NCBI GenBank assembly: GCA_937926445.1
Contig: CALBAK010000002.1
Location: 124,001-188,000 of the forward strand
DNA length: 64,000 nucleotides
Direction of reading: 5' to 3'
Source of the DNA: an uncultured Alphaproteobacteria bacterium
GTDB lineage: Bacteria > Pseudomonadota > Alphaproteobacteria > Geminicoccales > Geminicoccaceae
Numbering within the stretch: position 1 is the stretch's first letter; each line of letters starts with the position of its first letter. A model generated the notes under the pieces. The model was not told the DNA's origin. It was given only the letters and a program-made list of their open reading frames with translations, and did no database searches. The position numbers and the translations under genes were made by a program. This document shows, piece by piece, positions 55,089-64,000 of this stretch.

Positions 55089-56212
55089 AGCCCGCCGAGC
55101 CCTGCCCGACCGTCGAGGCCGTCTCGAGGCTCGGGCGCGTCCTCGCCGGGCAGCGCCGCTTCCGCCGGCGCCTCCTCCGCCACGGACTCCTCCTCCGCAG
55201 CCGGGCCCTCGTCCGGCGCCGCGACCTCCTCGCTCGCCGGCGCCGCGAGCGGCAGGCTCACCCGCACCGGAATGCCGCGGCGGGCGACGAGCTCGGCCTC
55301 GACCCGGTCCCAGTCCACGCGCCCCACCTCCTCGCCCGCCTTCCGACGGACGAGTTCGAGGGCGGCCGGGTCGACCGCGCCCGGCTTGGGTGTGAAGCTG
55401 TAATTCTCCTCGAGCTCTTCGAGCTGGCCGAGATCGGGATGGGCCTCGAGGTGGAGCTCGCCTTCGTGCCACCCGACCTTGACCGGCTGGTCGACCACCG
55501 TCACGCGGGTGCCGATCGGTACCTCCTCGTAGAGCCGCTCGATCGCCGCCGGGTACATGCGGATGCAGCCGCGACTCACCCGCCGGCCCACACCGTAGGG
55601 CTTGTTGGTGCCGTGGATCAGGTAGGTCGGCCAGCCGAGATAGAGGGCGTGGCGGCCGAGCGGATTGTCTGGCCCGGGTGGGACGACCGCAGGCAGCTCC
55701 GGCCGATCGGCCCGGGTGCTGGCGGTCGGGTACCAGGTCGGGTCCTTCTGCTTGCGAACGATGCGGGTCTCGCCCACGGGCGTGTCGAAGCCCTCGCGAC
55801 CGACGCCGATGGCGTGGCGGCGCGGTGCGCCGCCACGCGGGAACCAATAGAGCCCGAGTTCGGCCTTGTTGATGACGATCCCCTCGCGCCGCGCGTCCGG
55901 CAAGAGATGCGCGGTCGGCAGGAGGACCAGCTGGTCGGCCCCGGGGATCCAGGGGTCGATCCCCGGATTGGCGGCCGAGAGGGCGAGGATGCCGATGTCG
56001 TTGGCGACCGCGATGTCGAGGAGAGTGTCCTCGGCGCGGGTCGGATGGAAGCGGAGCGCGCCGATCAGGTCGCCGGTGCGGAGCGCGGCGCTGATCCGCC
56101 CGGCGTGCAGCAGGAAGGGCAGCACGAGCCCGGCCGCCAGCAGCCCGCGGCGGGCGAGCCCGGCCCGGGCGCCTCCGCCCGGCAGCCGGGCGGAGGCGCC
56201 CGCCGCGTTCAC
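55082..56212 (-). CDS. L,D-transpeptidase (YkuD) with LysM-like region
   Basis: 376 residues. An N-terminal Arg-containing signal or anchor (RRGLLAAGLVLPFLLHAG) is followed by a LysM-like stretch (DTLLDIAVANDIGILALSAANPGID). The YkuD catalytic domain has TYLIHGTNKPYGVGRRVSRGCIRMYP with the nucleophile Cys216. The C-terminal 70 residues are acidic, Ala/Glu/Pro-rich and probably disordered. This is the ErfK/YbiS/YcfS type, which in enterobacteria links Braun lipoprotein to peptidoglycan. GTG start overlapping the stop of the lipoprotein gene by GTGA. Confidence 0.92.
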   Translation of the reverse strand: MNAAGASARLPGGGARAGLARRGLLAAGLVLPFLLHAGRISAALRTGDLIGALRFHPTRAEDTLLDIAVANDIGILALSAANPGIDPWIPGADQLVLLPTAHLLPDARREGIVINKAELGLYWFPRGGAPRRHAIGVGREGFDTPVGETRIVRKQKDPTWYPTASTRADRPELPAVVPPGPDNPLGRHALYLGWPTYLIHGTNKPYGVGRRVSRGCIRMYPAAIERLYEEVPIGTRVTVVDQPVKVGWHEGELHLEAHPDLGQLEELEENYSFTPKPGAVDPAALELVRRKAGEEVGRVDWDRVEAELVARRGIPVRVSLPLAAPASEEVAAPDEGPAAEEESVAEEAPAEAALPGEDAPEPRDGLDGRAGLGGLY

Positions 56213-56463
56213 TTGCGCAGACCGGCCCGGAAGATGCGGTCGGCCTTCTCGCCGGCCACCGCGGCGTCCTGCGCCGCCCGCTGGGCGTCGGCCGCCGCCT
56301 GCCGCGAACTGGCCTCGGCCGCCGCGGCCTTCTGCTCCGCGCTCTGGGCGATCGCCCGCACGCCGGCGATCTCCTGGCGCAGGGTCTCGATGTCGCCCTT
56401 GGTGGCGCAGGCGCCCAGGAGCAGGAGCGGCGCCACGGCCGCGATCGTCGAAAGCTTCCTCAT
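56209..56463 (-). CDS. Braun-type alanine-zipper lipoprotein
   Basis: 84 residues. Signal peptide with lipobox LLGAC (Cys19), then one long Ala-rich coiled coil (heptads through IETLRQEIAGVRAIAQSAEQ and following) to the C-terminus, which ends LRK. Size, single helix and a terminal Lys match the E. coli Lpp plan, whose last Lys is linked to peptidoglycan by L,D-transpeptidases. AGGAGGAG precedes the ATG. It lies between two L,D-transpeptidase genes and overlaps one, which is strong context for that role. Confidence 0.85.
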   Translation of the reverse strand: MRKLSTIAAVAPLLLLGACATKGDIETLRQEIAGVRAIAQSAEQKAAAAEASSRQAAADAQRAAQDAAVAGEKADRIFRAGLRK

Positions 56464-56522
56464 GTCGTCTCCTCCTCGCTGCGAAATCGACGGGGGCTCG
56501 GTCACCGTCCGGCCGGCACCCG

Positions 56523-57035
56523 TCACGGCCGGATGTCGATCGGGGTCCCGGGGGCGACGCTCGCCCACACGGTGTCCATCTCCTCGTCGGTGACCGCGAT
56601 ACAGCCCCGTGTCCAGTTGAACAACCAGTGTTCGTTGCGGAACTGCTTTTTGATCGCAGGATCCAGGCCGTGAATCAGGATGTCGCCACCGGGCCGCACG
56701 CCGAGCTCACGCGCCCGCCGCCGGTCCTCCGCGTTCGGGTAGGAGATCCGGATCGCCTTGTAGAAGTAGCTCCGCGGCAGGAACTCGACGAGCTCGTAGC
56801 GCCCCTCGGGCGTACGCCCGTCGCCTTCCTTGATCTTGTGCCCCTCCGGCCGGCGGCCGAGCGCCACCCGGAAGCGATACAGGAGAAGCTCGCCGTTCCA
56901 GAGCTCCATCACCCGCTCGCGCTTCCTGACCTCGACCCGGTCGGCCAAGAGCCCGGCCGGTGCCGCGCCGCGGGCCACGGCGGGCGCGAGCAGGGCGGAA
57001 GCGAGCGACGGCAGGAACGCCCGACGGGTCGGCAT
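56523..57035 (-). CDS. L,D-transpeptidase family protein (small, ErfK/YafK-like)
   Basis: 170 residues. Export signal at the N-terminus (RRAFLPSLASALLAPAVA), then a YkuD-like domain with GRRPEGHKIKEGDGRTPEGRYEL, ILIHGLDP and the catalytic NWTRGCIAVTDEEM with Cys145. This subgroup includes enzymes that make or break links between peptidoglycan and lipoprotein (DpaA-like) as well as cross-linking enzymes; which applies here is not decidable. First gene of the three-gene lipoprotein operon, 59 bases before the lipoprotein start. The ribosome site is weak. Confidence 0.9.
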   Translation of the reverse strand: MPTRRAFLPSLASALLAPAVARGAAPAGLLADRVEVRKRERVMELWNGELLLYRFRVALGRRPEGHKIKEGDGRTPEGRYELVEFLPRSYFYKAIRISYPNAEDRRRARELGVRPGGDILIHGLDPAIKKQFRNEHWLFNWTRGCIAVTDEEMDTVWASVAPGTPIDIRP

Positions 57036-57103
57036 CGCTGACGCGCGGATCCGACGGCTGCAGGTCCAAGACACTCGGGACAATAGGCACGCCCGCGCGA
57101 CGT

Positions 57104-58000
57104 TCAAGCGCGACCGGCTGCCACTACGCGCGACTGCGGATGCGCTGCAACGCCGCCCGCGCCGACCGGTCCGAGCGGCGGCAGGGGCGGCCGCCAGCGC
57201 CGCCTCGCTCCGGCAAACGGGACCGAACAGCCGAAAGGATCGGCACCCACGACCCGCAGCACGGCCTCGCTGCCGAGCTCGAGCAGGCCCATCGCCGCGG
57301 CCGGCTCGGGCTCGGTGGTGAAGGTCTCGGTCAAGGACTGGACGGTCAGGTGCGCGATCCCGTCGAGCAGTGTGACCCCGTTCCAATGGACGTGCCCGGC
57401 GATCGCGAGGAGCGGCACGGGGCAGGCCGCGAGCACCCTCCGGATCGCCGTCTGCTCGCCGTATCGGGCGTGCGTCGGCCGGTGCTCGAAATAGTGGTTC
57501 CCGGCCATCGCCTGGCCCGACAAGGGCACGTGGCTCGCGAGCAGGACCGGCCGGTCGGCGGCGGCGAGTGTCGCCTCGAGCCAGGCGAGATCGCCCTCGG
57601 CCAGAGCGAAGCCGCGCCCCGGCGCGAACGCCACCTCCGCCTGCCAGAGGACCAGCAGGAGCGAGGGCAGCTCGACCGTCCGGTGCCGCATCGAGCGGCC
57701 GAGTAGGGCGCCGTTCTCCGCCGGCGAGAGATGGACCACGTCGTGATTGCCGAGGAGCGAGGCGACCGGAACGCCGAGCGCGGCGAGCGCGTCCGCCACC
57801 TCGGCCATCCGCCGTCGGTCGAGCTCGGGCGTCTCCTCGGAGATCCGGTCGCCGAGCTCGAGGACGAGGTCGGGCGCGCCCTCGCGCACGAAGCCCGAGA
57901 ACCGCTCGAGCAACGGCAGTGCGGCCGAGCCCCGCTTGGTCGGCAGATCGGGCCCGTGATGGATGTCGGCGACGAGTGCGATTCGCACGCTCGCAGCCAT
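57104..58000 (-). CDS. Calcineurin-like metallophosphoesterase
   Basis: 298 residues. Metal ligands are in IALVADIHHGPD, ELGDRISEE, LLGNHDVVHL, ASHVPLSGQ and IAGHVHWNG. The distances are those of soluble metallophosphoesterases such as CpdA-like cyclic nucleotide or phospholipid phosphodiesterases. No signal peptide; substrate unknown. The last 40 residues are Pro/Gly/Arg-rich. The ATG has GGAGG six bases upstream. It stands 69 bases upstream of the L,D-transpeptidase gene on the same strand. Confidence 0.88.
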   Translation of the reverse strand: MAASVRIALVADIHHGPDLPTKRGSAALPLLERFSGFVREGAPDLVLELGDRISEETPELDRRRMAEVADALAALGVPVASLLGNHDVVHLSPAENGALLGRSMRHRTVELPSLLLVLWQAEVAFAPGRGFALAEGDLAWLEATLAAADRPVLLASHVPLSGQAMAGNHYFEHRPTHARYGEQTAIRRVLAACPVPLLAIAGHVHWNGVTLLDGIAHLTVQSLTETFTTEPEPAAAMGLLELGSEAVLRVVGADPFGCSVPFAGARRRWRPPLPPLGPVGAGGVAAHPQSRVVAAGRA

Positions 58001-58215
58001 GCGCGTCCTCCGCCGCGACGAGCCCGGCCCCGGCCCGTGCGACCCGCTCCGCGGGCGAAGGAACAGGGGTTCCGAGACGGGCGCATGACGGCGCGGCGAC
58101 CCGTCACCTAAGCCCGGGCGACCGTTGCCGGAAGGCCACGAGGCGGGTCGGCGCGGACGGGCGGGTGTGCCCTGCCCCTCCCCGGCCCGCCGATGCGCTC
58201 CTAGAAGTCCGCGCC

Positions 58216-59020
58216 ATGACTTGCGCCGCGGCGTGCCTCGCGCCCCACCTCGAGCTCGTCAACCCGGAGGGCCGGCCCGAGCTCCTCCTGCTCGCCGATC
58301 ACGCCGGCAACCGGGTGCCCGCGGAGCTCGCCGAGCTCGGTCTGCCGGCGAACGAGCTCCACCGCCACATCGCCTTCGACATCGGCATCGCCCCGCTCGC
58401 CCGCCGCCTCGCCGGCTCGTTCGACGCGCCGGCGCTCTTGAACCACTGCTCGCGCCTGGCGATCGACCCGAACCGGCGCCCGGGCGAGCCCTCCTCCATC
58501 CCCGAGCGAAGCGACGGAACCATCGTCCCCGGCAATCTCGGTCTCGATGCGGCCGAGAGGCTTAGGCGGGTGCGTCGGTACTTCCTACCCTATCACCGGG
58601 CGATCGCCCGCCGGATCGCCGGCTGCCGGCGATCCGGCATCGTCCCGGTGCTGCTCGCCCTGCACAGCTTCACGCCGCGCCTGGGCGGCATCGACCGGCC
58701 CTGGCAGGTGGGTGTACTCTGGCGCGGCGCCGATGCTCGCGAGCCTGCGCGCCCGCGGCGATCTGGTGGTCGGCGACAACCAGCCCTACTCCGGCAAGGA
58801 CGCCTTCGGCTACACGGTCGAGTTCCAAGCCCAGCGCACGCGGCTGCCGCACCTCATGCTCGAGCTGCGCCTGGACGAGATCGCCACGCCGGCGCGGGCC
58901 GAGGCCCATGGCCTCGGTCTCTGGCCGGGCCGCCCCGCGCCGCGCGCCTGGAAGCGGCCGACCGATGGCGCCCCGGCAAGCGTGCGCGGCGCCGGCGCCC
59001 TAGACGACCGCCCCGCCTAG
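58216..59020 (+). pseudogene. hutG: N-formylglutamate amidohydrolase, frameshifted
   Basis: The N-terminal part reads in one frame from ATG 58216: LLLADHAGNRVPAEL, FDIGIAPLARRLA, CSRLAIDPNR, LALHSFTPRLGGIDRPW and VGVLW. After about 58725 the family's sequence continues in the next frame as MLASLRARGDLVVGDNQPYSGKD, AFGYTVEFQAQRT and LPHLMLELRLDEI, stopping at 59020. The original frame runs on as Arg/Pro-rich nonsense to 59049. So a small indel lies between about 58722 and 58735. The enzyme would release glutamate from N-formylglutamate (histidine pathway or related). It may be a real null or a sequence error. Confidence 0.85.
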
Positions 59021-59049
59021 CCGCGCGGCCGCCGCGCTCGGGGCGGTGA

Positions 59050-59702
<653 letters not shown>

Positions 59703-59802
59703 GCCGCGTTCCGCACCTTTTCGAGAACCGGCGGCCGGATCGGCCGGCCGGGCCACCGCTCCTTCGGGAGCCCGATCAACCGAGCAACGGGGAACAGGGT
59801 CG

Positions 59803-61233
59803 ATGAGTTTGGGTTGCAAGACGTCCGCGGACGTCATGAAGGCCATCGCGGAGCACGGCGTGGAGATTGTGGACATCCGGTTCACCGACATGCCGGGCCT
59901 CTGGCAGCATACCTCTTACCCGGTTCAGGGCTTCGACCAGGACGCGATCGACGAGGGGCTGGGCTTCGACGGTTCATCGATCCGCGGGTTCAAGGTCATC
60001 AACGAGTCCGACATGCTGTTGATGCCGGATCCGACCACGGCTTTCATCGACCCGTTCTTCGAGCACAAGACGCTCGTCATGATCGCCGACGTCAAGGACC
60101 CGGTTACCAAGGAGTTCTACTCACGCGATCCGCGGGGTGTGGCCAAGAAGGCCGAGGCCTACCTGAAGAGCACGGGTATCGGTGACACCGCTTATTTCGG
60201 TCCGGAGGCCGAATTCTTCGTCTTCGACAACGTCCAGTACGGCACGGGGCAGAACTATTCGTCCTACCTGGTCGATTCGGGCGAGGGCCACTGGAACACG
60301 AACCGCGCGGAAGGCCCCAACCTCGGCTACAAGATCCGGCCGAAGGAGGGTTACTTCCCCTGCCCGCCGAACGACACCTTGCAGAACCTGCGCGCCGAAA
60401 TGGCGCTCACCATGATCCGCTGCGGCCTCACCGTCGAGTGCCAGCACCACGAAGTCGCGACCGCCGGCCAGTGCGAGATCGACATGAAGTTCGATACGCT
60501 CTTGGCGATGGCCGACCATCAGATGCTCTACAAATACATCGTCAAGAACGTCGCCCGCAAACACGGCAAGACGGCGACCTTCATGCCGAAGCCGCTCTAC
60601 GGCGACAACGGTTCGGGCATGCACTGCCACCAGTCGCTCTGGAAGGACGGCAAGCCGCTGTTCGCCGATCCGGCGGGCTATGCCGGCTTGAGCCAGATCT
60701 GCAAATGGTACATCGGCGGGCTCCTCCGTCACGCTCCGGCGCTGCTCGCCTTCGCGGCGCCCACGACCAACAGCTACCGCCGGCTGGTTCCGGGCTACGA
60801 GGCGCCGGTCAACCTCGCCTGGTCGATGCGCAACCGTTCGGCTGCCTGCCGTATCCCGATGTACAGCGACAGCCCGAAGGCCAAGCGCGTCGAGTTCCGC
60901 TGCCCCGACCCGTCCTGCAACCCCTATCTCGCCTTCGCCGCGATGCTGATGGCCGGTCTCGACGGCATCAAGAACAAGATCGATCCGGGTGATCCGATCG
61001 ACAAGAACATCTACGACCTGCCGCCCGAGGAGGCCGCCGCCATCAAGCAGGTGCCGGGCTCGCTTGATGCCGCCCTCGCCGCCCTCGAGGCCGACCACGA
61101 GTTCCTGCTCGAGGGTGGGGTGTTCACTCCCGACCTGATCGCGACCTACATCGACTACAAGAAGAGCGCGGAGGTCGACGCGATCCGCTTGCGACCGCAC
61201 CCCTACGAGTTCTTCCTCTACTACGATTGCTGA
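59803..61233 (+). CDS. glnA: Glutamine synthetase type I
   Basis: ATP-dependent synthesis of glutamine from glutamate and ammonia. 476 residues. [10 protein letters not shown] lies in the N-terminal domain; [10 protein letters not shown], the [19 protein letters not shown] active-site region, NRSAACRIP and [20 protein letters not shown] follow. The adenylylation site is Tyr404 in [10 protein letters not shown], so activity is probably controlled by GlnE and PII. It lies 100 bases after glnB and shares its sigma54 promoter. A strong terminator follows at 61260. Confidence 0.98.
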   Translation: MSLGCKTSADVMKAIAEHGVEIVDIRFTDMPGLWQHTSYPVQGFDQDAIDEGLGFDGSSIRGFKVINESDMLLMPDPTTAFIDPFFEHKTLVMIADVKDPVTKEFYSRDPRGVAKKAEAYLKSTGIGDTAYFGPEAEFFVFDNVQYGTGQNYSSYLVDSGEGHWNTNRAEGPNLGYKIRPKEGYFPCPPNDTLQNLRAEMALTMIRCGLTVECQHHEVATAGQCEIDMKFDTLLAMADHQMLYKYIVKNVARKHGKTATFMPKPLYGDNGSGMHCHQSLWKDGKPLFADPAGYAGLSQICKWYIGGLLRHAPALLAFAAPTTNSYRRLVPGYEAPVNLAWSMRNRSAACRIPMYSDSPKAKRVEFRCPDPSCNPYLAFAAMLMAGLDGIKNKIDPGDPIDKNIYDLPPEEAAAIKQVPGSLDAALAALEADHEFLLEGGVFTPDLIATYIDYKKSAEVDAIRLRPHPYEFFLYYDC

Positions 61234-61259
61234 GTGTCGTACCTTCCCTCGGCTCGGCG

Positions 61260-61292
61260 GGACGGGGCCTTTCGGGGCCCCGTCCTCGTTTG
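61260..61292 (+). terminator. Rho-independent terminator after glnA
   Basis: GGACGGGGCC pairs with GGCCCCGTCC around a 6-base loop (ten perfect pairs), followed by TCGTTT. It lies 26 bases after the glnA stop and just before the convergent pilin gene. Confidence 0.8.
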
Positions 61293-61298
61293 CGGCCC

Positions 61299-61730
61299 TC
61301 AATAGCGCAGGGTGACCGCGAGCCGGTCGACATACTGGCCCTCGGCCTTGCCCGCCTGGCGGGGGATCACACCGTAGATCGTGAGCCGGACCGGCCGCTT
61401 GCCGTCGCTCTCGGCGGTGACCGTGGCGCCGCTTCCACCGCCGTCGCCCCAAGGCCGGCGATGGCCGGGATCGGCAAACAGCCGGTAGCGCAGCCGGGCG
61501 CCCGAAGGCGCGACAAGCTCGCGCTCCGCACCACCCTGGAGCGCGACCTCGAAGCGCGTCGGCCGCTCGCAGCGGACCACGATCTCCCCCTTGCCGTAAC
61601 TCTTGCGATCGAGGTCGATCGTGCCGAAGGCGAGCGGCCGGATGTCGACCCGGCAGCGCGCGAGGGCCGGCTCAGCGGCGAGGCCGAGCGCGACGAGGGG
61701 GAGGAGCAAGAGGGCCCGGTTCAGCGACAC
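61299..61730 (-). CDS. Spore coat U domain (SCPU) protein, pilin-like
   Basis: 143 residues. Signal peptide (LLLLPLVALGLAAEPALA), then an SCPU domain with Cys shortly after the cleavage site (ARCRVDIRPLAFGTIDL) and Cys in VVRCERPTRFEV. The ending TIYGVIPRQAGKAEG, then YVDRLAVTLRY, is typical of SCPU subunits of archaic chaperone-usher pili. The GTG start overlaps the usher stop by 10 bases. Being downstream of the usher, it may be the tip subunit. Confidence 0.88.
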   Translation of the reverse strand: MSLNRALLLLPLVALGLAAEPALARCRVDIRPLAFGTIDLDRKSYGKGEIVVRCERPTRFEVALQGGAERELVAPSGARLRYRLFADPGHRRPWGDGGGSGATVTAESDGKRPVRLTIYGVIPRQAGKAEGQYVDRLAVTLRY

Positions 61731-64000
61731 GGCGGGGTTCCGAGATCGGGCAGGAGCTCGCCCTCGGCAGCGGCCGGCAGGCTGCAGACGAAGCGCCGGC
61801 CGTCCCTCTCGCCCACGACCTCGACCGGCCGATCGAGCAGGCCGGTGATTCGGGCGAAGCCGTCGCGGCCGACCAGCACCTCCACCCCGGCCTCGGCATT
61901 CGCGAGCCCGAGGCCCGGCGGCAGCGGTTCGCCGGTCGCGGCGCGCAGGATCGCCGTCGCCTGGCGGCGGCGGTCGAGCGGGAAGCCGATTGTCACGCCA
62001 CTGCGATCGCGCGGTACCGTCACGGTCTCGGCCCGTTCGAGCCGGGCGTCGAGCGGCAGATCGTCGAGCTCGAGGCGGACCCGGTTGGCCTCCCAGGGCC
62101 GGAGCCCCGGCAGCAGCAGCCGGCCCTCGCCGTCGGTCCGACCGACCTCGCGATTGTCGAGATAGACCCGCACGTTCGGGAAGCCGGGCAGGTCGACGAG
62201 GCCGAAGGCCTGGCCGAGCCGGCGGGAGGCGGCGAAGGTGCCGTCGACATAGGCGAGGCTGCCGTCGACCCCGAACCGGAGTCGGTTCCGGTCGTCGAAT
62301 CGCTCGGCCTCTAGTGCGATCGCCCCCTTCTCGCCCTGCCAGCTCAGCCGAGCGTCGTAGCTGCGGGGCGCGTCGCCGACCTCGGCCCCCACCCGCCAGT
62401 CGAGGCCGAGATCGGAGGCGCCGCGGGTGCCGCGCGCCTGCAGCCGCGCCGTCTGCCGCCCGTCGCGGATCCGCGCCTCGGTCCCCAAGGTGGTCCGCTC
62501 GCCGAGCGGCAGGGTGTAGACGGCGGTGATCGCGAGATCGCGATCGGGCCTGAGGCTCTGGCCGGCAGAGAGAAGGAGCGCGCCGGGGCCGATCGGCAAC
62601 GACCAGGAGGCGGCGGCGACCGTGCGATCCTCGCCCCGATCGCGCTCCTCGTTGGCGAGCAACAGGCCGAGCCGGCCGAGGCTGCCGAAGTCGAGCCCGA
62701 GGTCGAGCTGGTCCTGGCGCCGGACGCCGTCGCGCCCGCCGAGCTCGCTCCAGTCCTCGCTCGCGAGGCGGGTGCGGGCGCCGAAGCTCCAGCGCGCCGC
62801 CCGGTACTCGTAGGCGAGCTGACCCACGGCGCCGAACCCGTCGTCCTCGTCCCGGCTCAGCCCCACCCCGGCGGTGAGCGTGCCCCAGAGGCCGAGCCGC
62901 AGGGTCCCGCCCGCGATCAGTGCCTGGCGATCGAGCTGGAGCTCGCCGTGCAGCTCGCCCGTGAGCGCGTCGGTGAGGCCGTAACGGTGCGTGCCCACCA
63001 GGAGCGCATCGCCGTAGGCGAAGCTCGCTTCGCCGTAGCGGCGCCGCTCGAAGCCCGCCTCGTAGGAATATTCTTGCAGGCCCTCCTTGAGGTTGCGGGC
63101 ACTCACGTAATAGGGCTGCGTCAAGATTCGTTCGCGTCCCAGAAGATCGGTCACCCGCAACTGCACCTCGCCGGCACCGGTCACCACGGGCAGGTTCTGG
63201 AAGCTGAACGGGCCCGAGGGTACCTGGCCGGTCGAGCGCTTGAGATTGTCGATGAACACGTCGACCACGGAGGGCTGCTCGGCGAGCCCGCCGATCGCCG
63301 GCAGAGGGAAGGTCACGAAGCCCGGATCGAGGGCGAAGTTGGTCGCCCATTGGATCCCGCCGAAGCGGATCGAGGAGGCGAAGGAGCCGCCCGCAGTGAG
63401 GCTGTCGCCGAGCCTGAGGCTCGCCCGCCGCTCCGGCAGGTCGCGGAAGAACCGTGTCTCGAGCCGAACGAGCTCGGTATCGCCCGTCGCGTCGCGCAGA
63501 AGCGCACTGCCCGTGAGCACGCCGGGCTCGCCGAACAGCCCGCCCTCGAGGAGGCCGTCGAGCCGCTCCTCGACCCCCTGCCCGGCGGTCGCCAGGAGGT
63601 CGTAGTCGAGGAAAGCTCCCCGGGCGCTCGCGGGCGGCGGGCCGGGCTCGGGCCCATCCTCGAGGGCATAGGGCTCGAAGGCCTCGGGCGGCAGCTCGAG
63701 GGTGAGGGTCAAGGCCTCGCGATCGGCCGCGACCCGCTTCGCCCCGAGCGCCTCGAGCGGCAGGAAGGGCTCGCCCTGCAGCGTCACGACCCGGGCCGGA
63801 TCGACCCGCACCCGCCAGAGCCGAAGCTGAGCCAGCGGGATCGCGAGCCGGCCGCTCTCCGGCTCCTCGGCGATCAGGCTGCCCTTCGAGACTTCCTCGC
63901 CGTTGAGGGTGACGGCGAGCACCCACTCGCGCCAGCCGTCGGGCCCGAGCGGCGGCTCGAGCGGATCGCGGCGCAGTACCCGACGCGGCGGCTCGACCGG
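61721..64000 (-). CDS. Fimbrial outer membrane usher, 5' end outside window
   Basis: 759 residues are visible and the frame is still open at base 64000, so the start, and probably the chaperone and other pilin genes, lie beyond the window. An N-terminal domain (EWVLAVTLNGEEV, LRLWRVRVD) is followed by a 24-strand-barrel-type region with many alternating aromatic/charged strands. A plug segment (FSFQNLPVVTGAGEVQLRVTDLLGRE) and C-terminal beta-sandwich domains (LPGFPNVRVYLDNREVGRTD, ending LLPDLGTPPCR) are present. This is the usher form found with SCPU pilins; it secretes and assembles the pilus. Confidence 0.92.
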   Translation of the reverse strand, partial: PVEPPRRVLRRDPLEPPLGPDGWREWVLAVTLNGEEVSKGSLIAEEPESGRLAIPLAQLRLWRVRVDPARVVTLQGEPFLPLEALGAKRVAADREALTLTLELPPEAFEPYALEDGPEPGPPPASARGAFLDYDLLATAGQGVEERLDGLLEGGLFGEPGVLTGSALLRDATGDTELVRLETRFFRDLPERRASLRLGDSLTAGGSFASSIRFGGIQWATNFALDPGFVTFPLPAIGGLAEQPSVVDVFIDNLKRSTGQVPSGPFSFQNLPVVTGAGEVQLRVTDLLGRERILTQPYYVSARNLKEGLQEYSYEAGFERRRYGEASFAYGDALLVGTHRYGLTDALTGELHGELQLDRQALIAGGTLRLGLWGTLTAGVGLSRDEDDGFGAVGQLAYEYRAARWSFGARTRLASEDWSELGGRDGVRRQDQLDLGLDFGSLGRLGLLLANEERDRGEDRTVAAASWSLPIGPGALLLSAGQSLRPDRDLAITAVYTLPLGERTTLGTEARIRDGRQTARLQARGTRGASDLGLDWRVGAEVGDAPRSYDARLSWQGEKGAIALEAERFDDRNRLRFGVDGSLAYVDGTFAASRRLGQAFGLVDLPGFPNVRVYLDNREVGRTDGEGRLLLPGLRPWEANRVRLELDDLPLDARLERAETVTVPRDRSGVTIGFPLDRRRQATAILRAATGEPLPPGLGLANAEAGVEVLVGRDGFARITGLLDRPVEVVGERDGRRFVCSLPAAAEGELLPDLGTPPCR

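Overview
The window is very GC-rich DNA in which almost every third codon position is G or C. It most likely comes from an alphaproteobacterium of the Rhodospirillales/Geminicoccales type; that placement is inference. Supporting signs are a class I lysyl-tRNA synthetase, a lexA promoter with the alphaproteobacterial SOS box GAAC-N7-GAAC, a sigma54-type promoter before glnB-glnA, an ELM1-family protein beside a lipid A type acyltransferase, type 2 AGPR, and dgcN-dgcA. Most genes sit in short operons with 4-base ATGA or GTGA overlaps.

Layout. 1-7.4 kb: 3' end of glyA, a convergent divergent-polysaccharide-deacetylase gene, then trpG-trpD-trpC-moaC-moeA, then lexA with a readable SOS box. 7.4-14.2 kb: glycerophosphodiester phosphodiesterase, a RecD2-type helicase with an inositol-monophosphatase-family gene, a diguanylate cyclase, sufE and a D-cysteine desulfhydrase family enzyme. 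14.2-19.7 kb: a minus-strand DNA repair operon (DEXH helicase, PdeM nuclease, photolyase, then a small frameshifted Cys-rich secreted protein). 19.7-22 kb: an almost gene-free GC-rich spacer. 22-28.9 kb: argC, gamma carbonic anhydrase, class I lysyl-tRNA synthetase, another empty spacer, rsmB, purH.

29.3-35.6 kb is a 6.3-kb integrative element in the 3' half of tRNA-Lys(CTT), bounded by a perfect 53-bp direct repeat. It carries a tyrosine integrase, an orphan protein, an AlpA-like regulator, a zinc-finger/Toprim primase, a P-loop helicase and two small proteins. The 3' part of the helicase gene contains a 247-bp array: six copies of a 10-12 bp repeat inside a perfect 37-bp inverted repeat. 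It looks like an iteron origin buried in the replication gene. No capsid, portal or conjugation gene is present, so the element resembles a minimal phage satellite of the P4/PICI kind. It is the most interesting part of the window.

35.8-47.9 kb: cyclase-TolB-TPR signalling protein, methyltransferase, lactate-dehydrogenase-type flavoenzyme, 6-phosphogluconate dehydrogenase with gluconokinase, amidase, aspartate dehydrogenase, a five-EF-hand lipoprotein, dgcN-dgcA (D-glutamate catabolism), msrA and an unknown protein. 48-55 kb: ELM1-family protein with an LpxL-type acyltransferase, then a catabolic neighbourhood (RraA-like, Uma2-like, enolase-superfamily dehydratase, 2-hydroxyacid dehydrogenase, M20 peptidase). 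55-57 kb: an envelope operon in which a Braun-type lipoprotein ending in Arg-Lys sits between two L,D-transpeptidases. 57-64 kb: metallophosphoesterase, frameshifted N-formylglutamate amidohydrolase, tRNA-His, glnB, glnA with a terminator, and a spore-coat-U pilin with the 3' part of its usher running off the window end.
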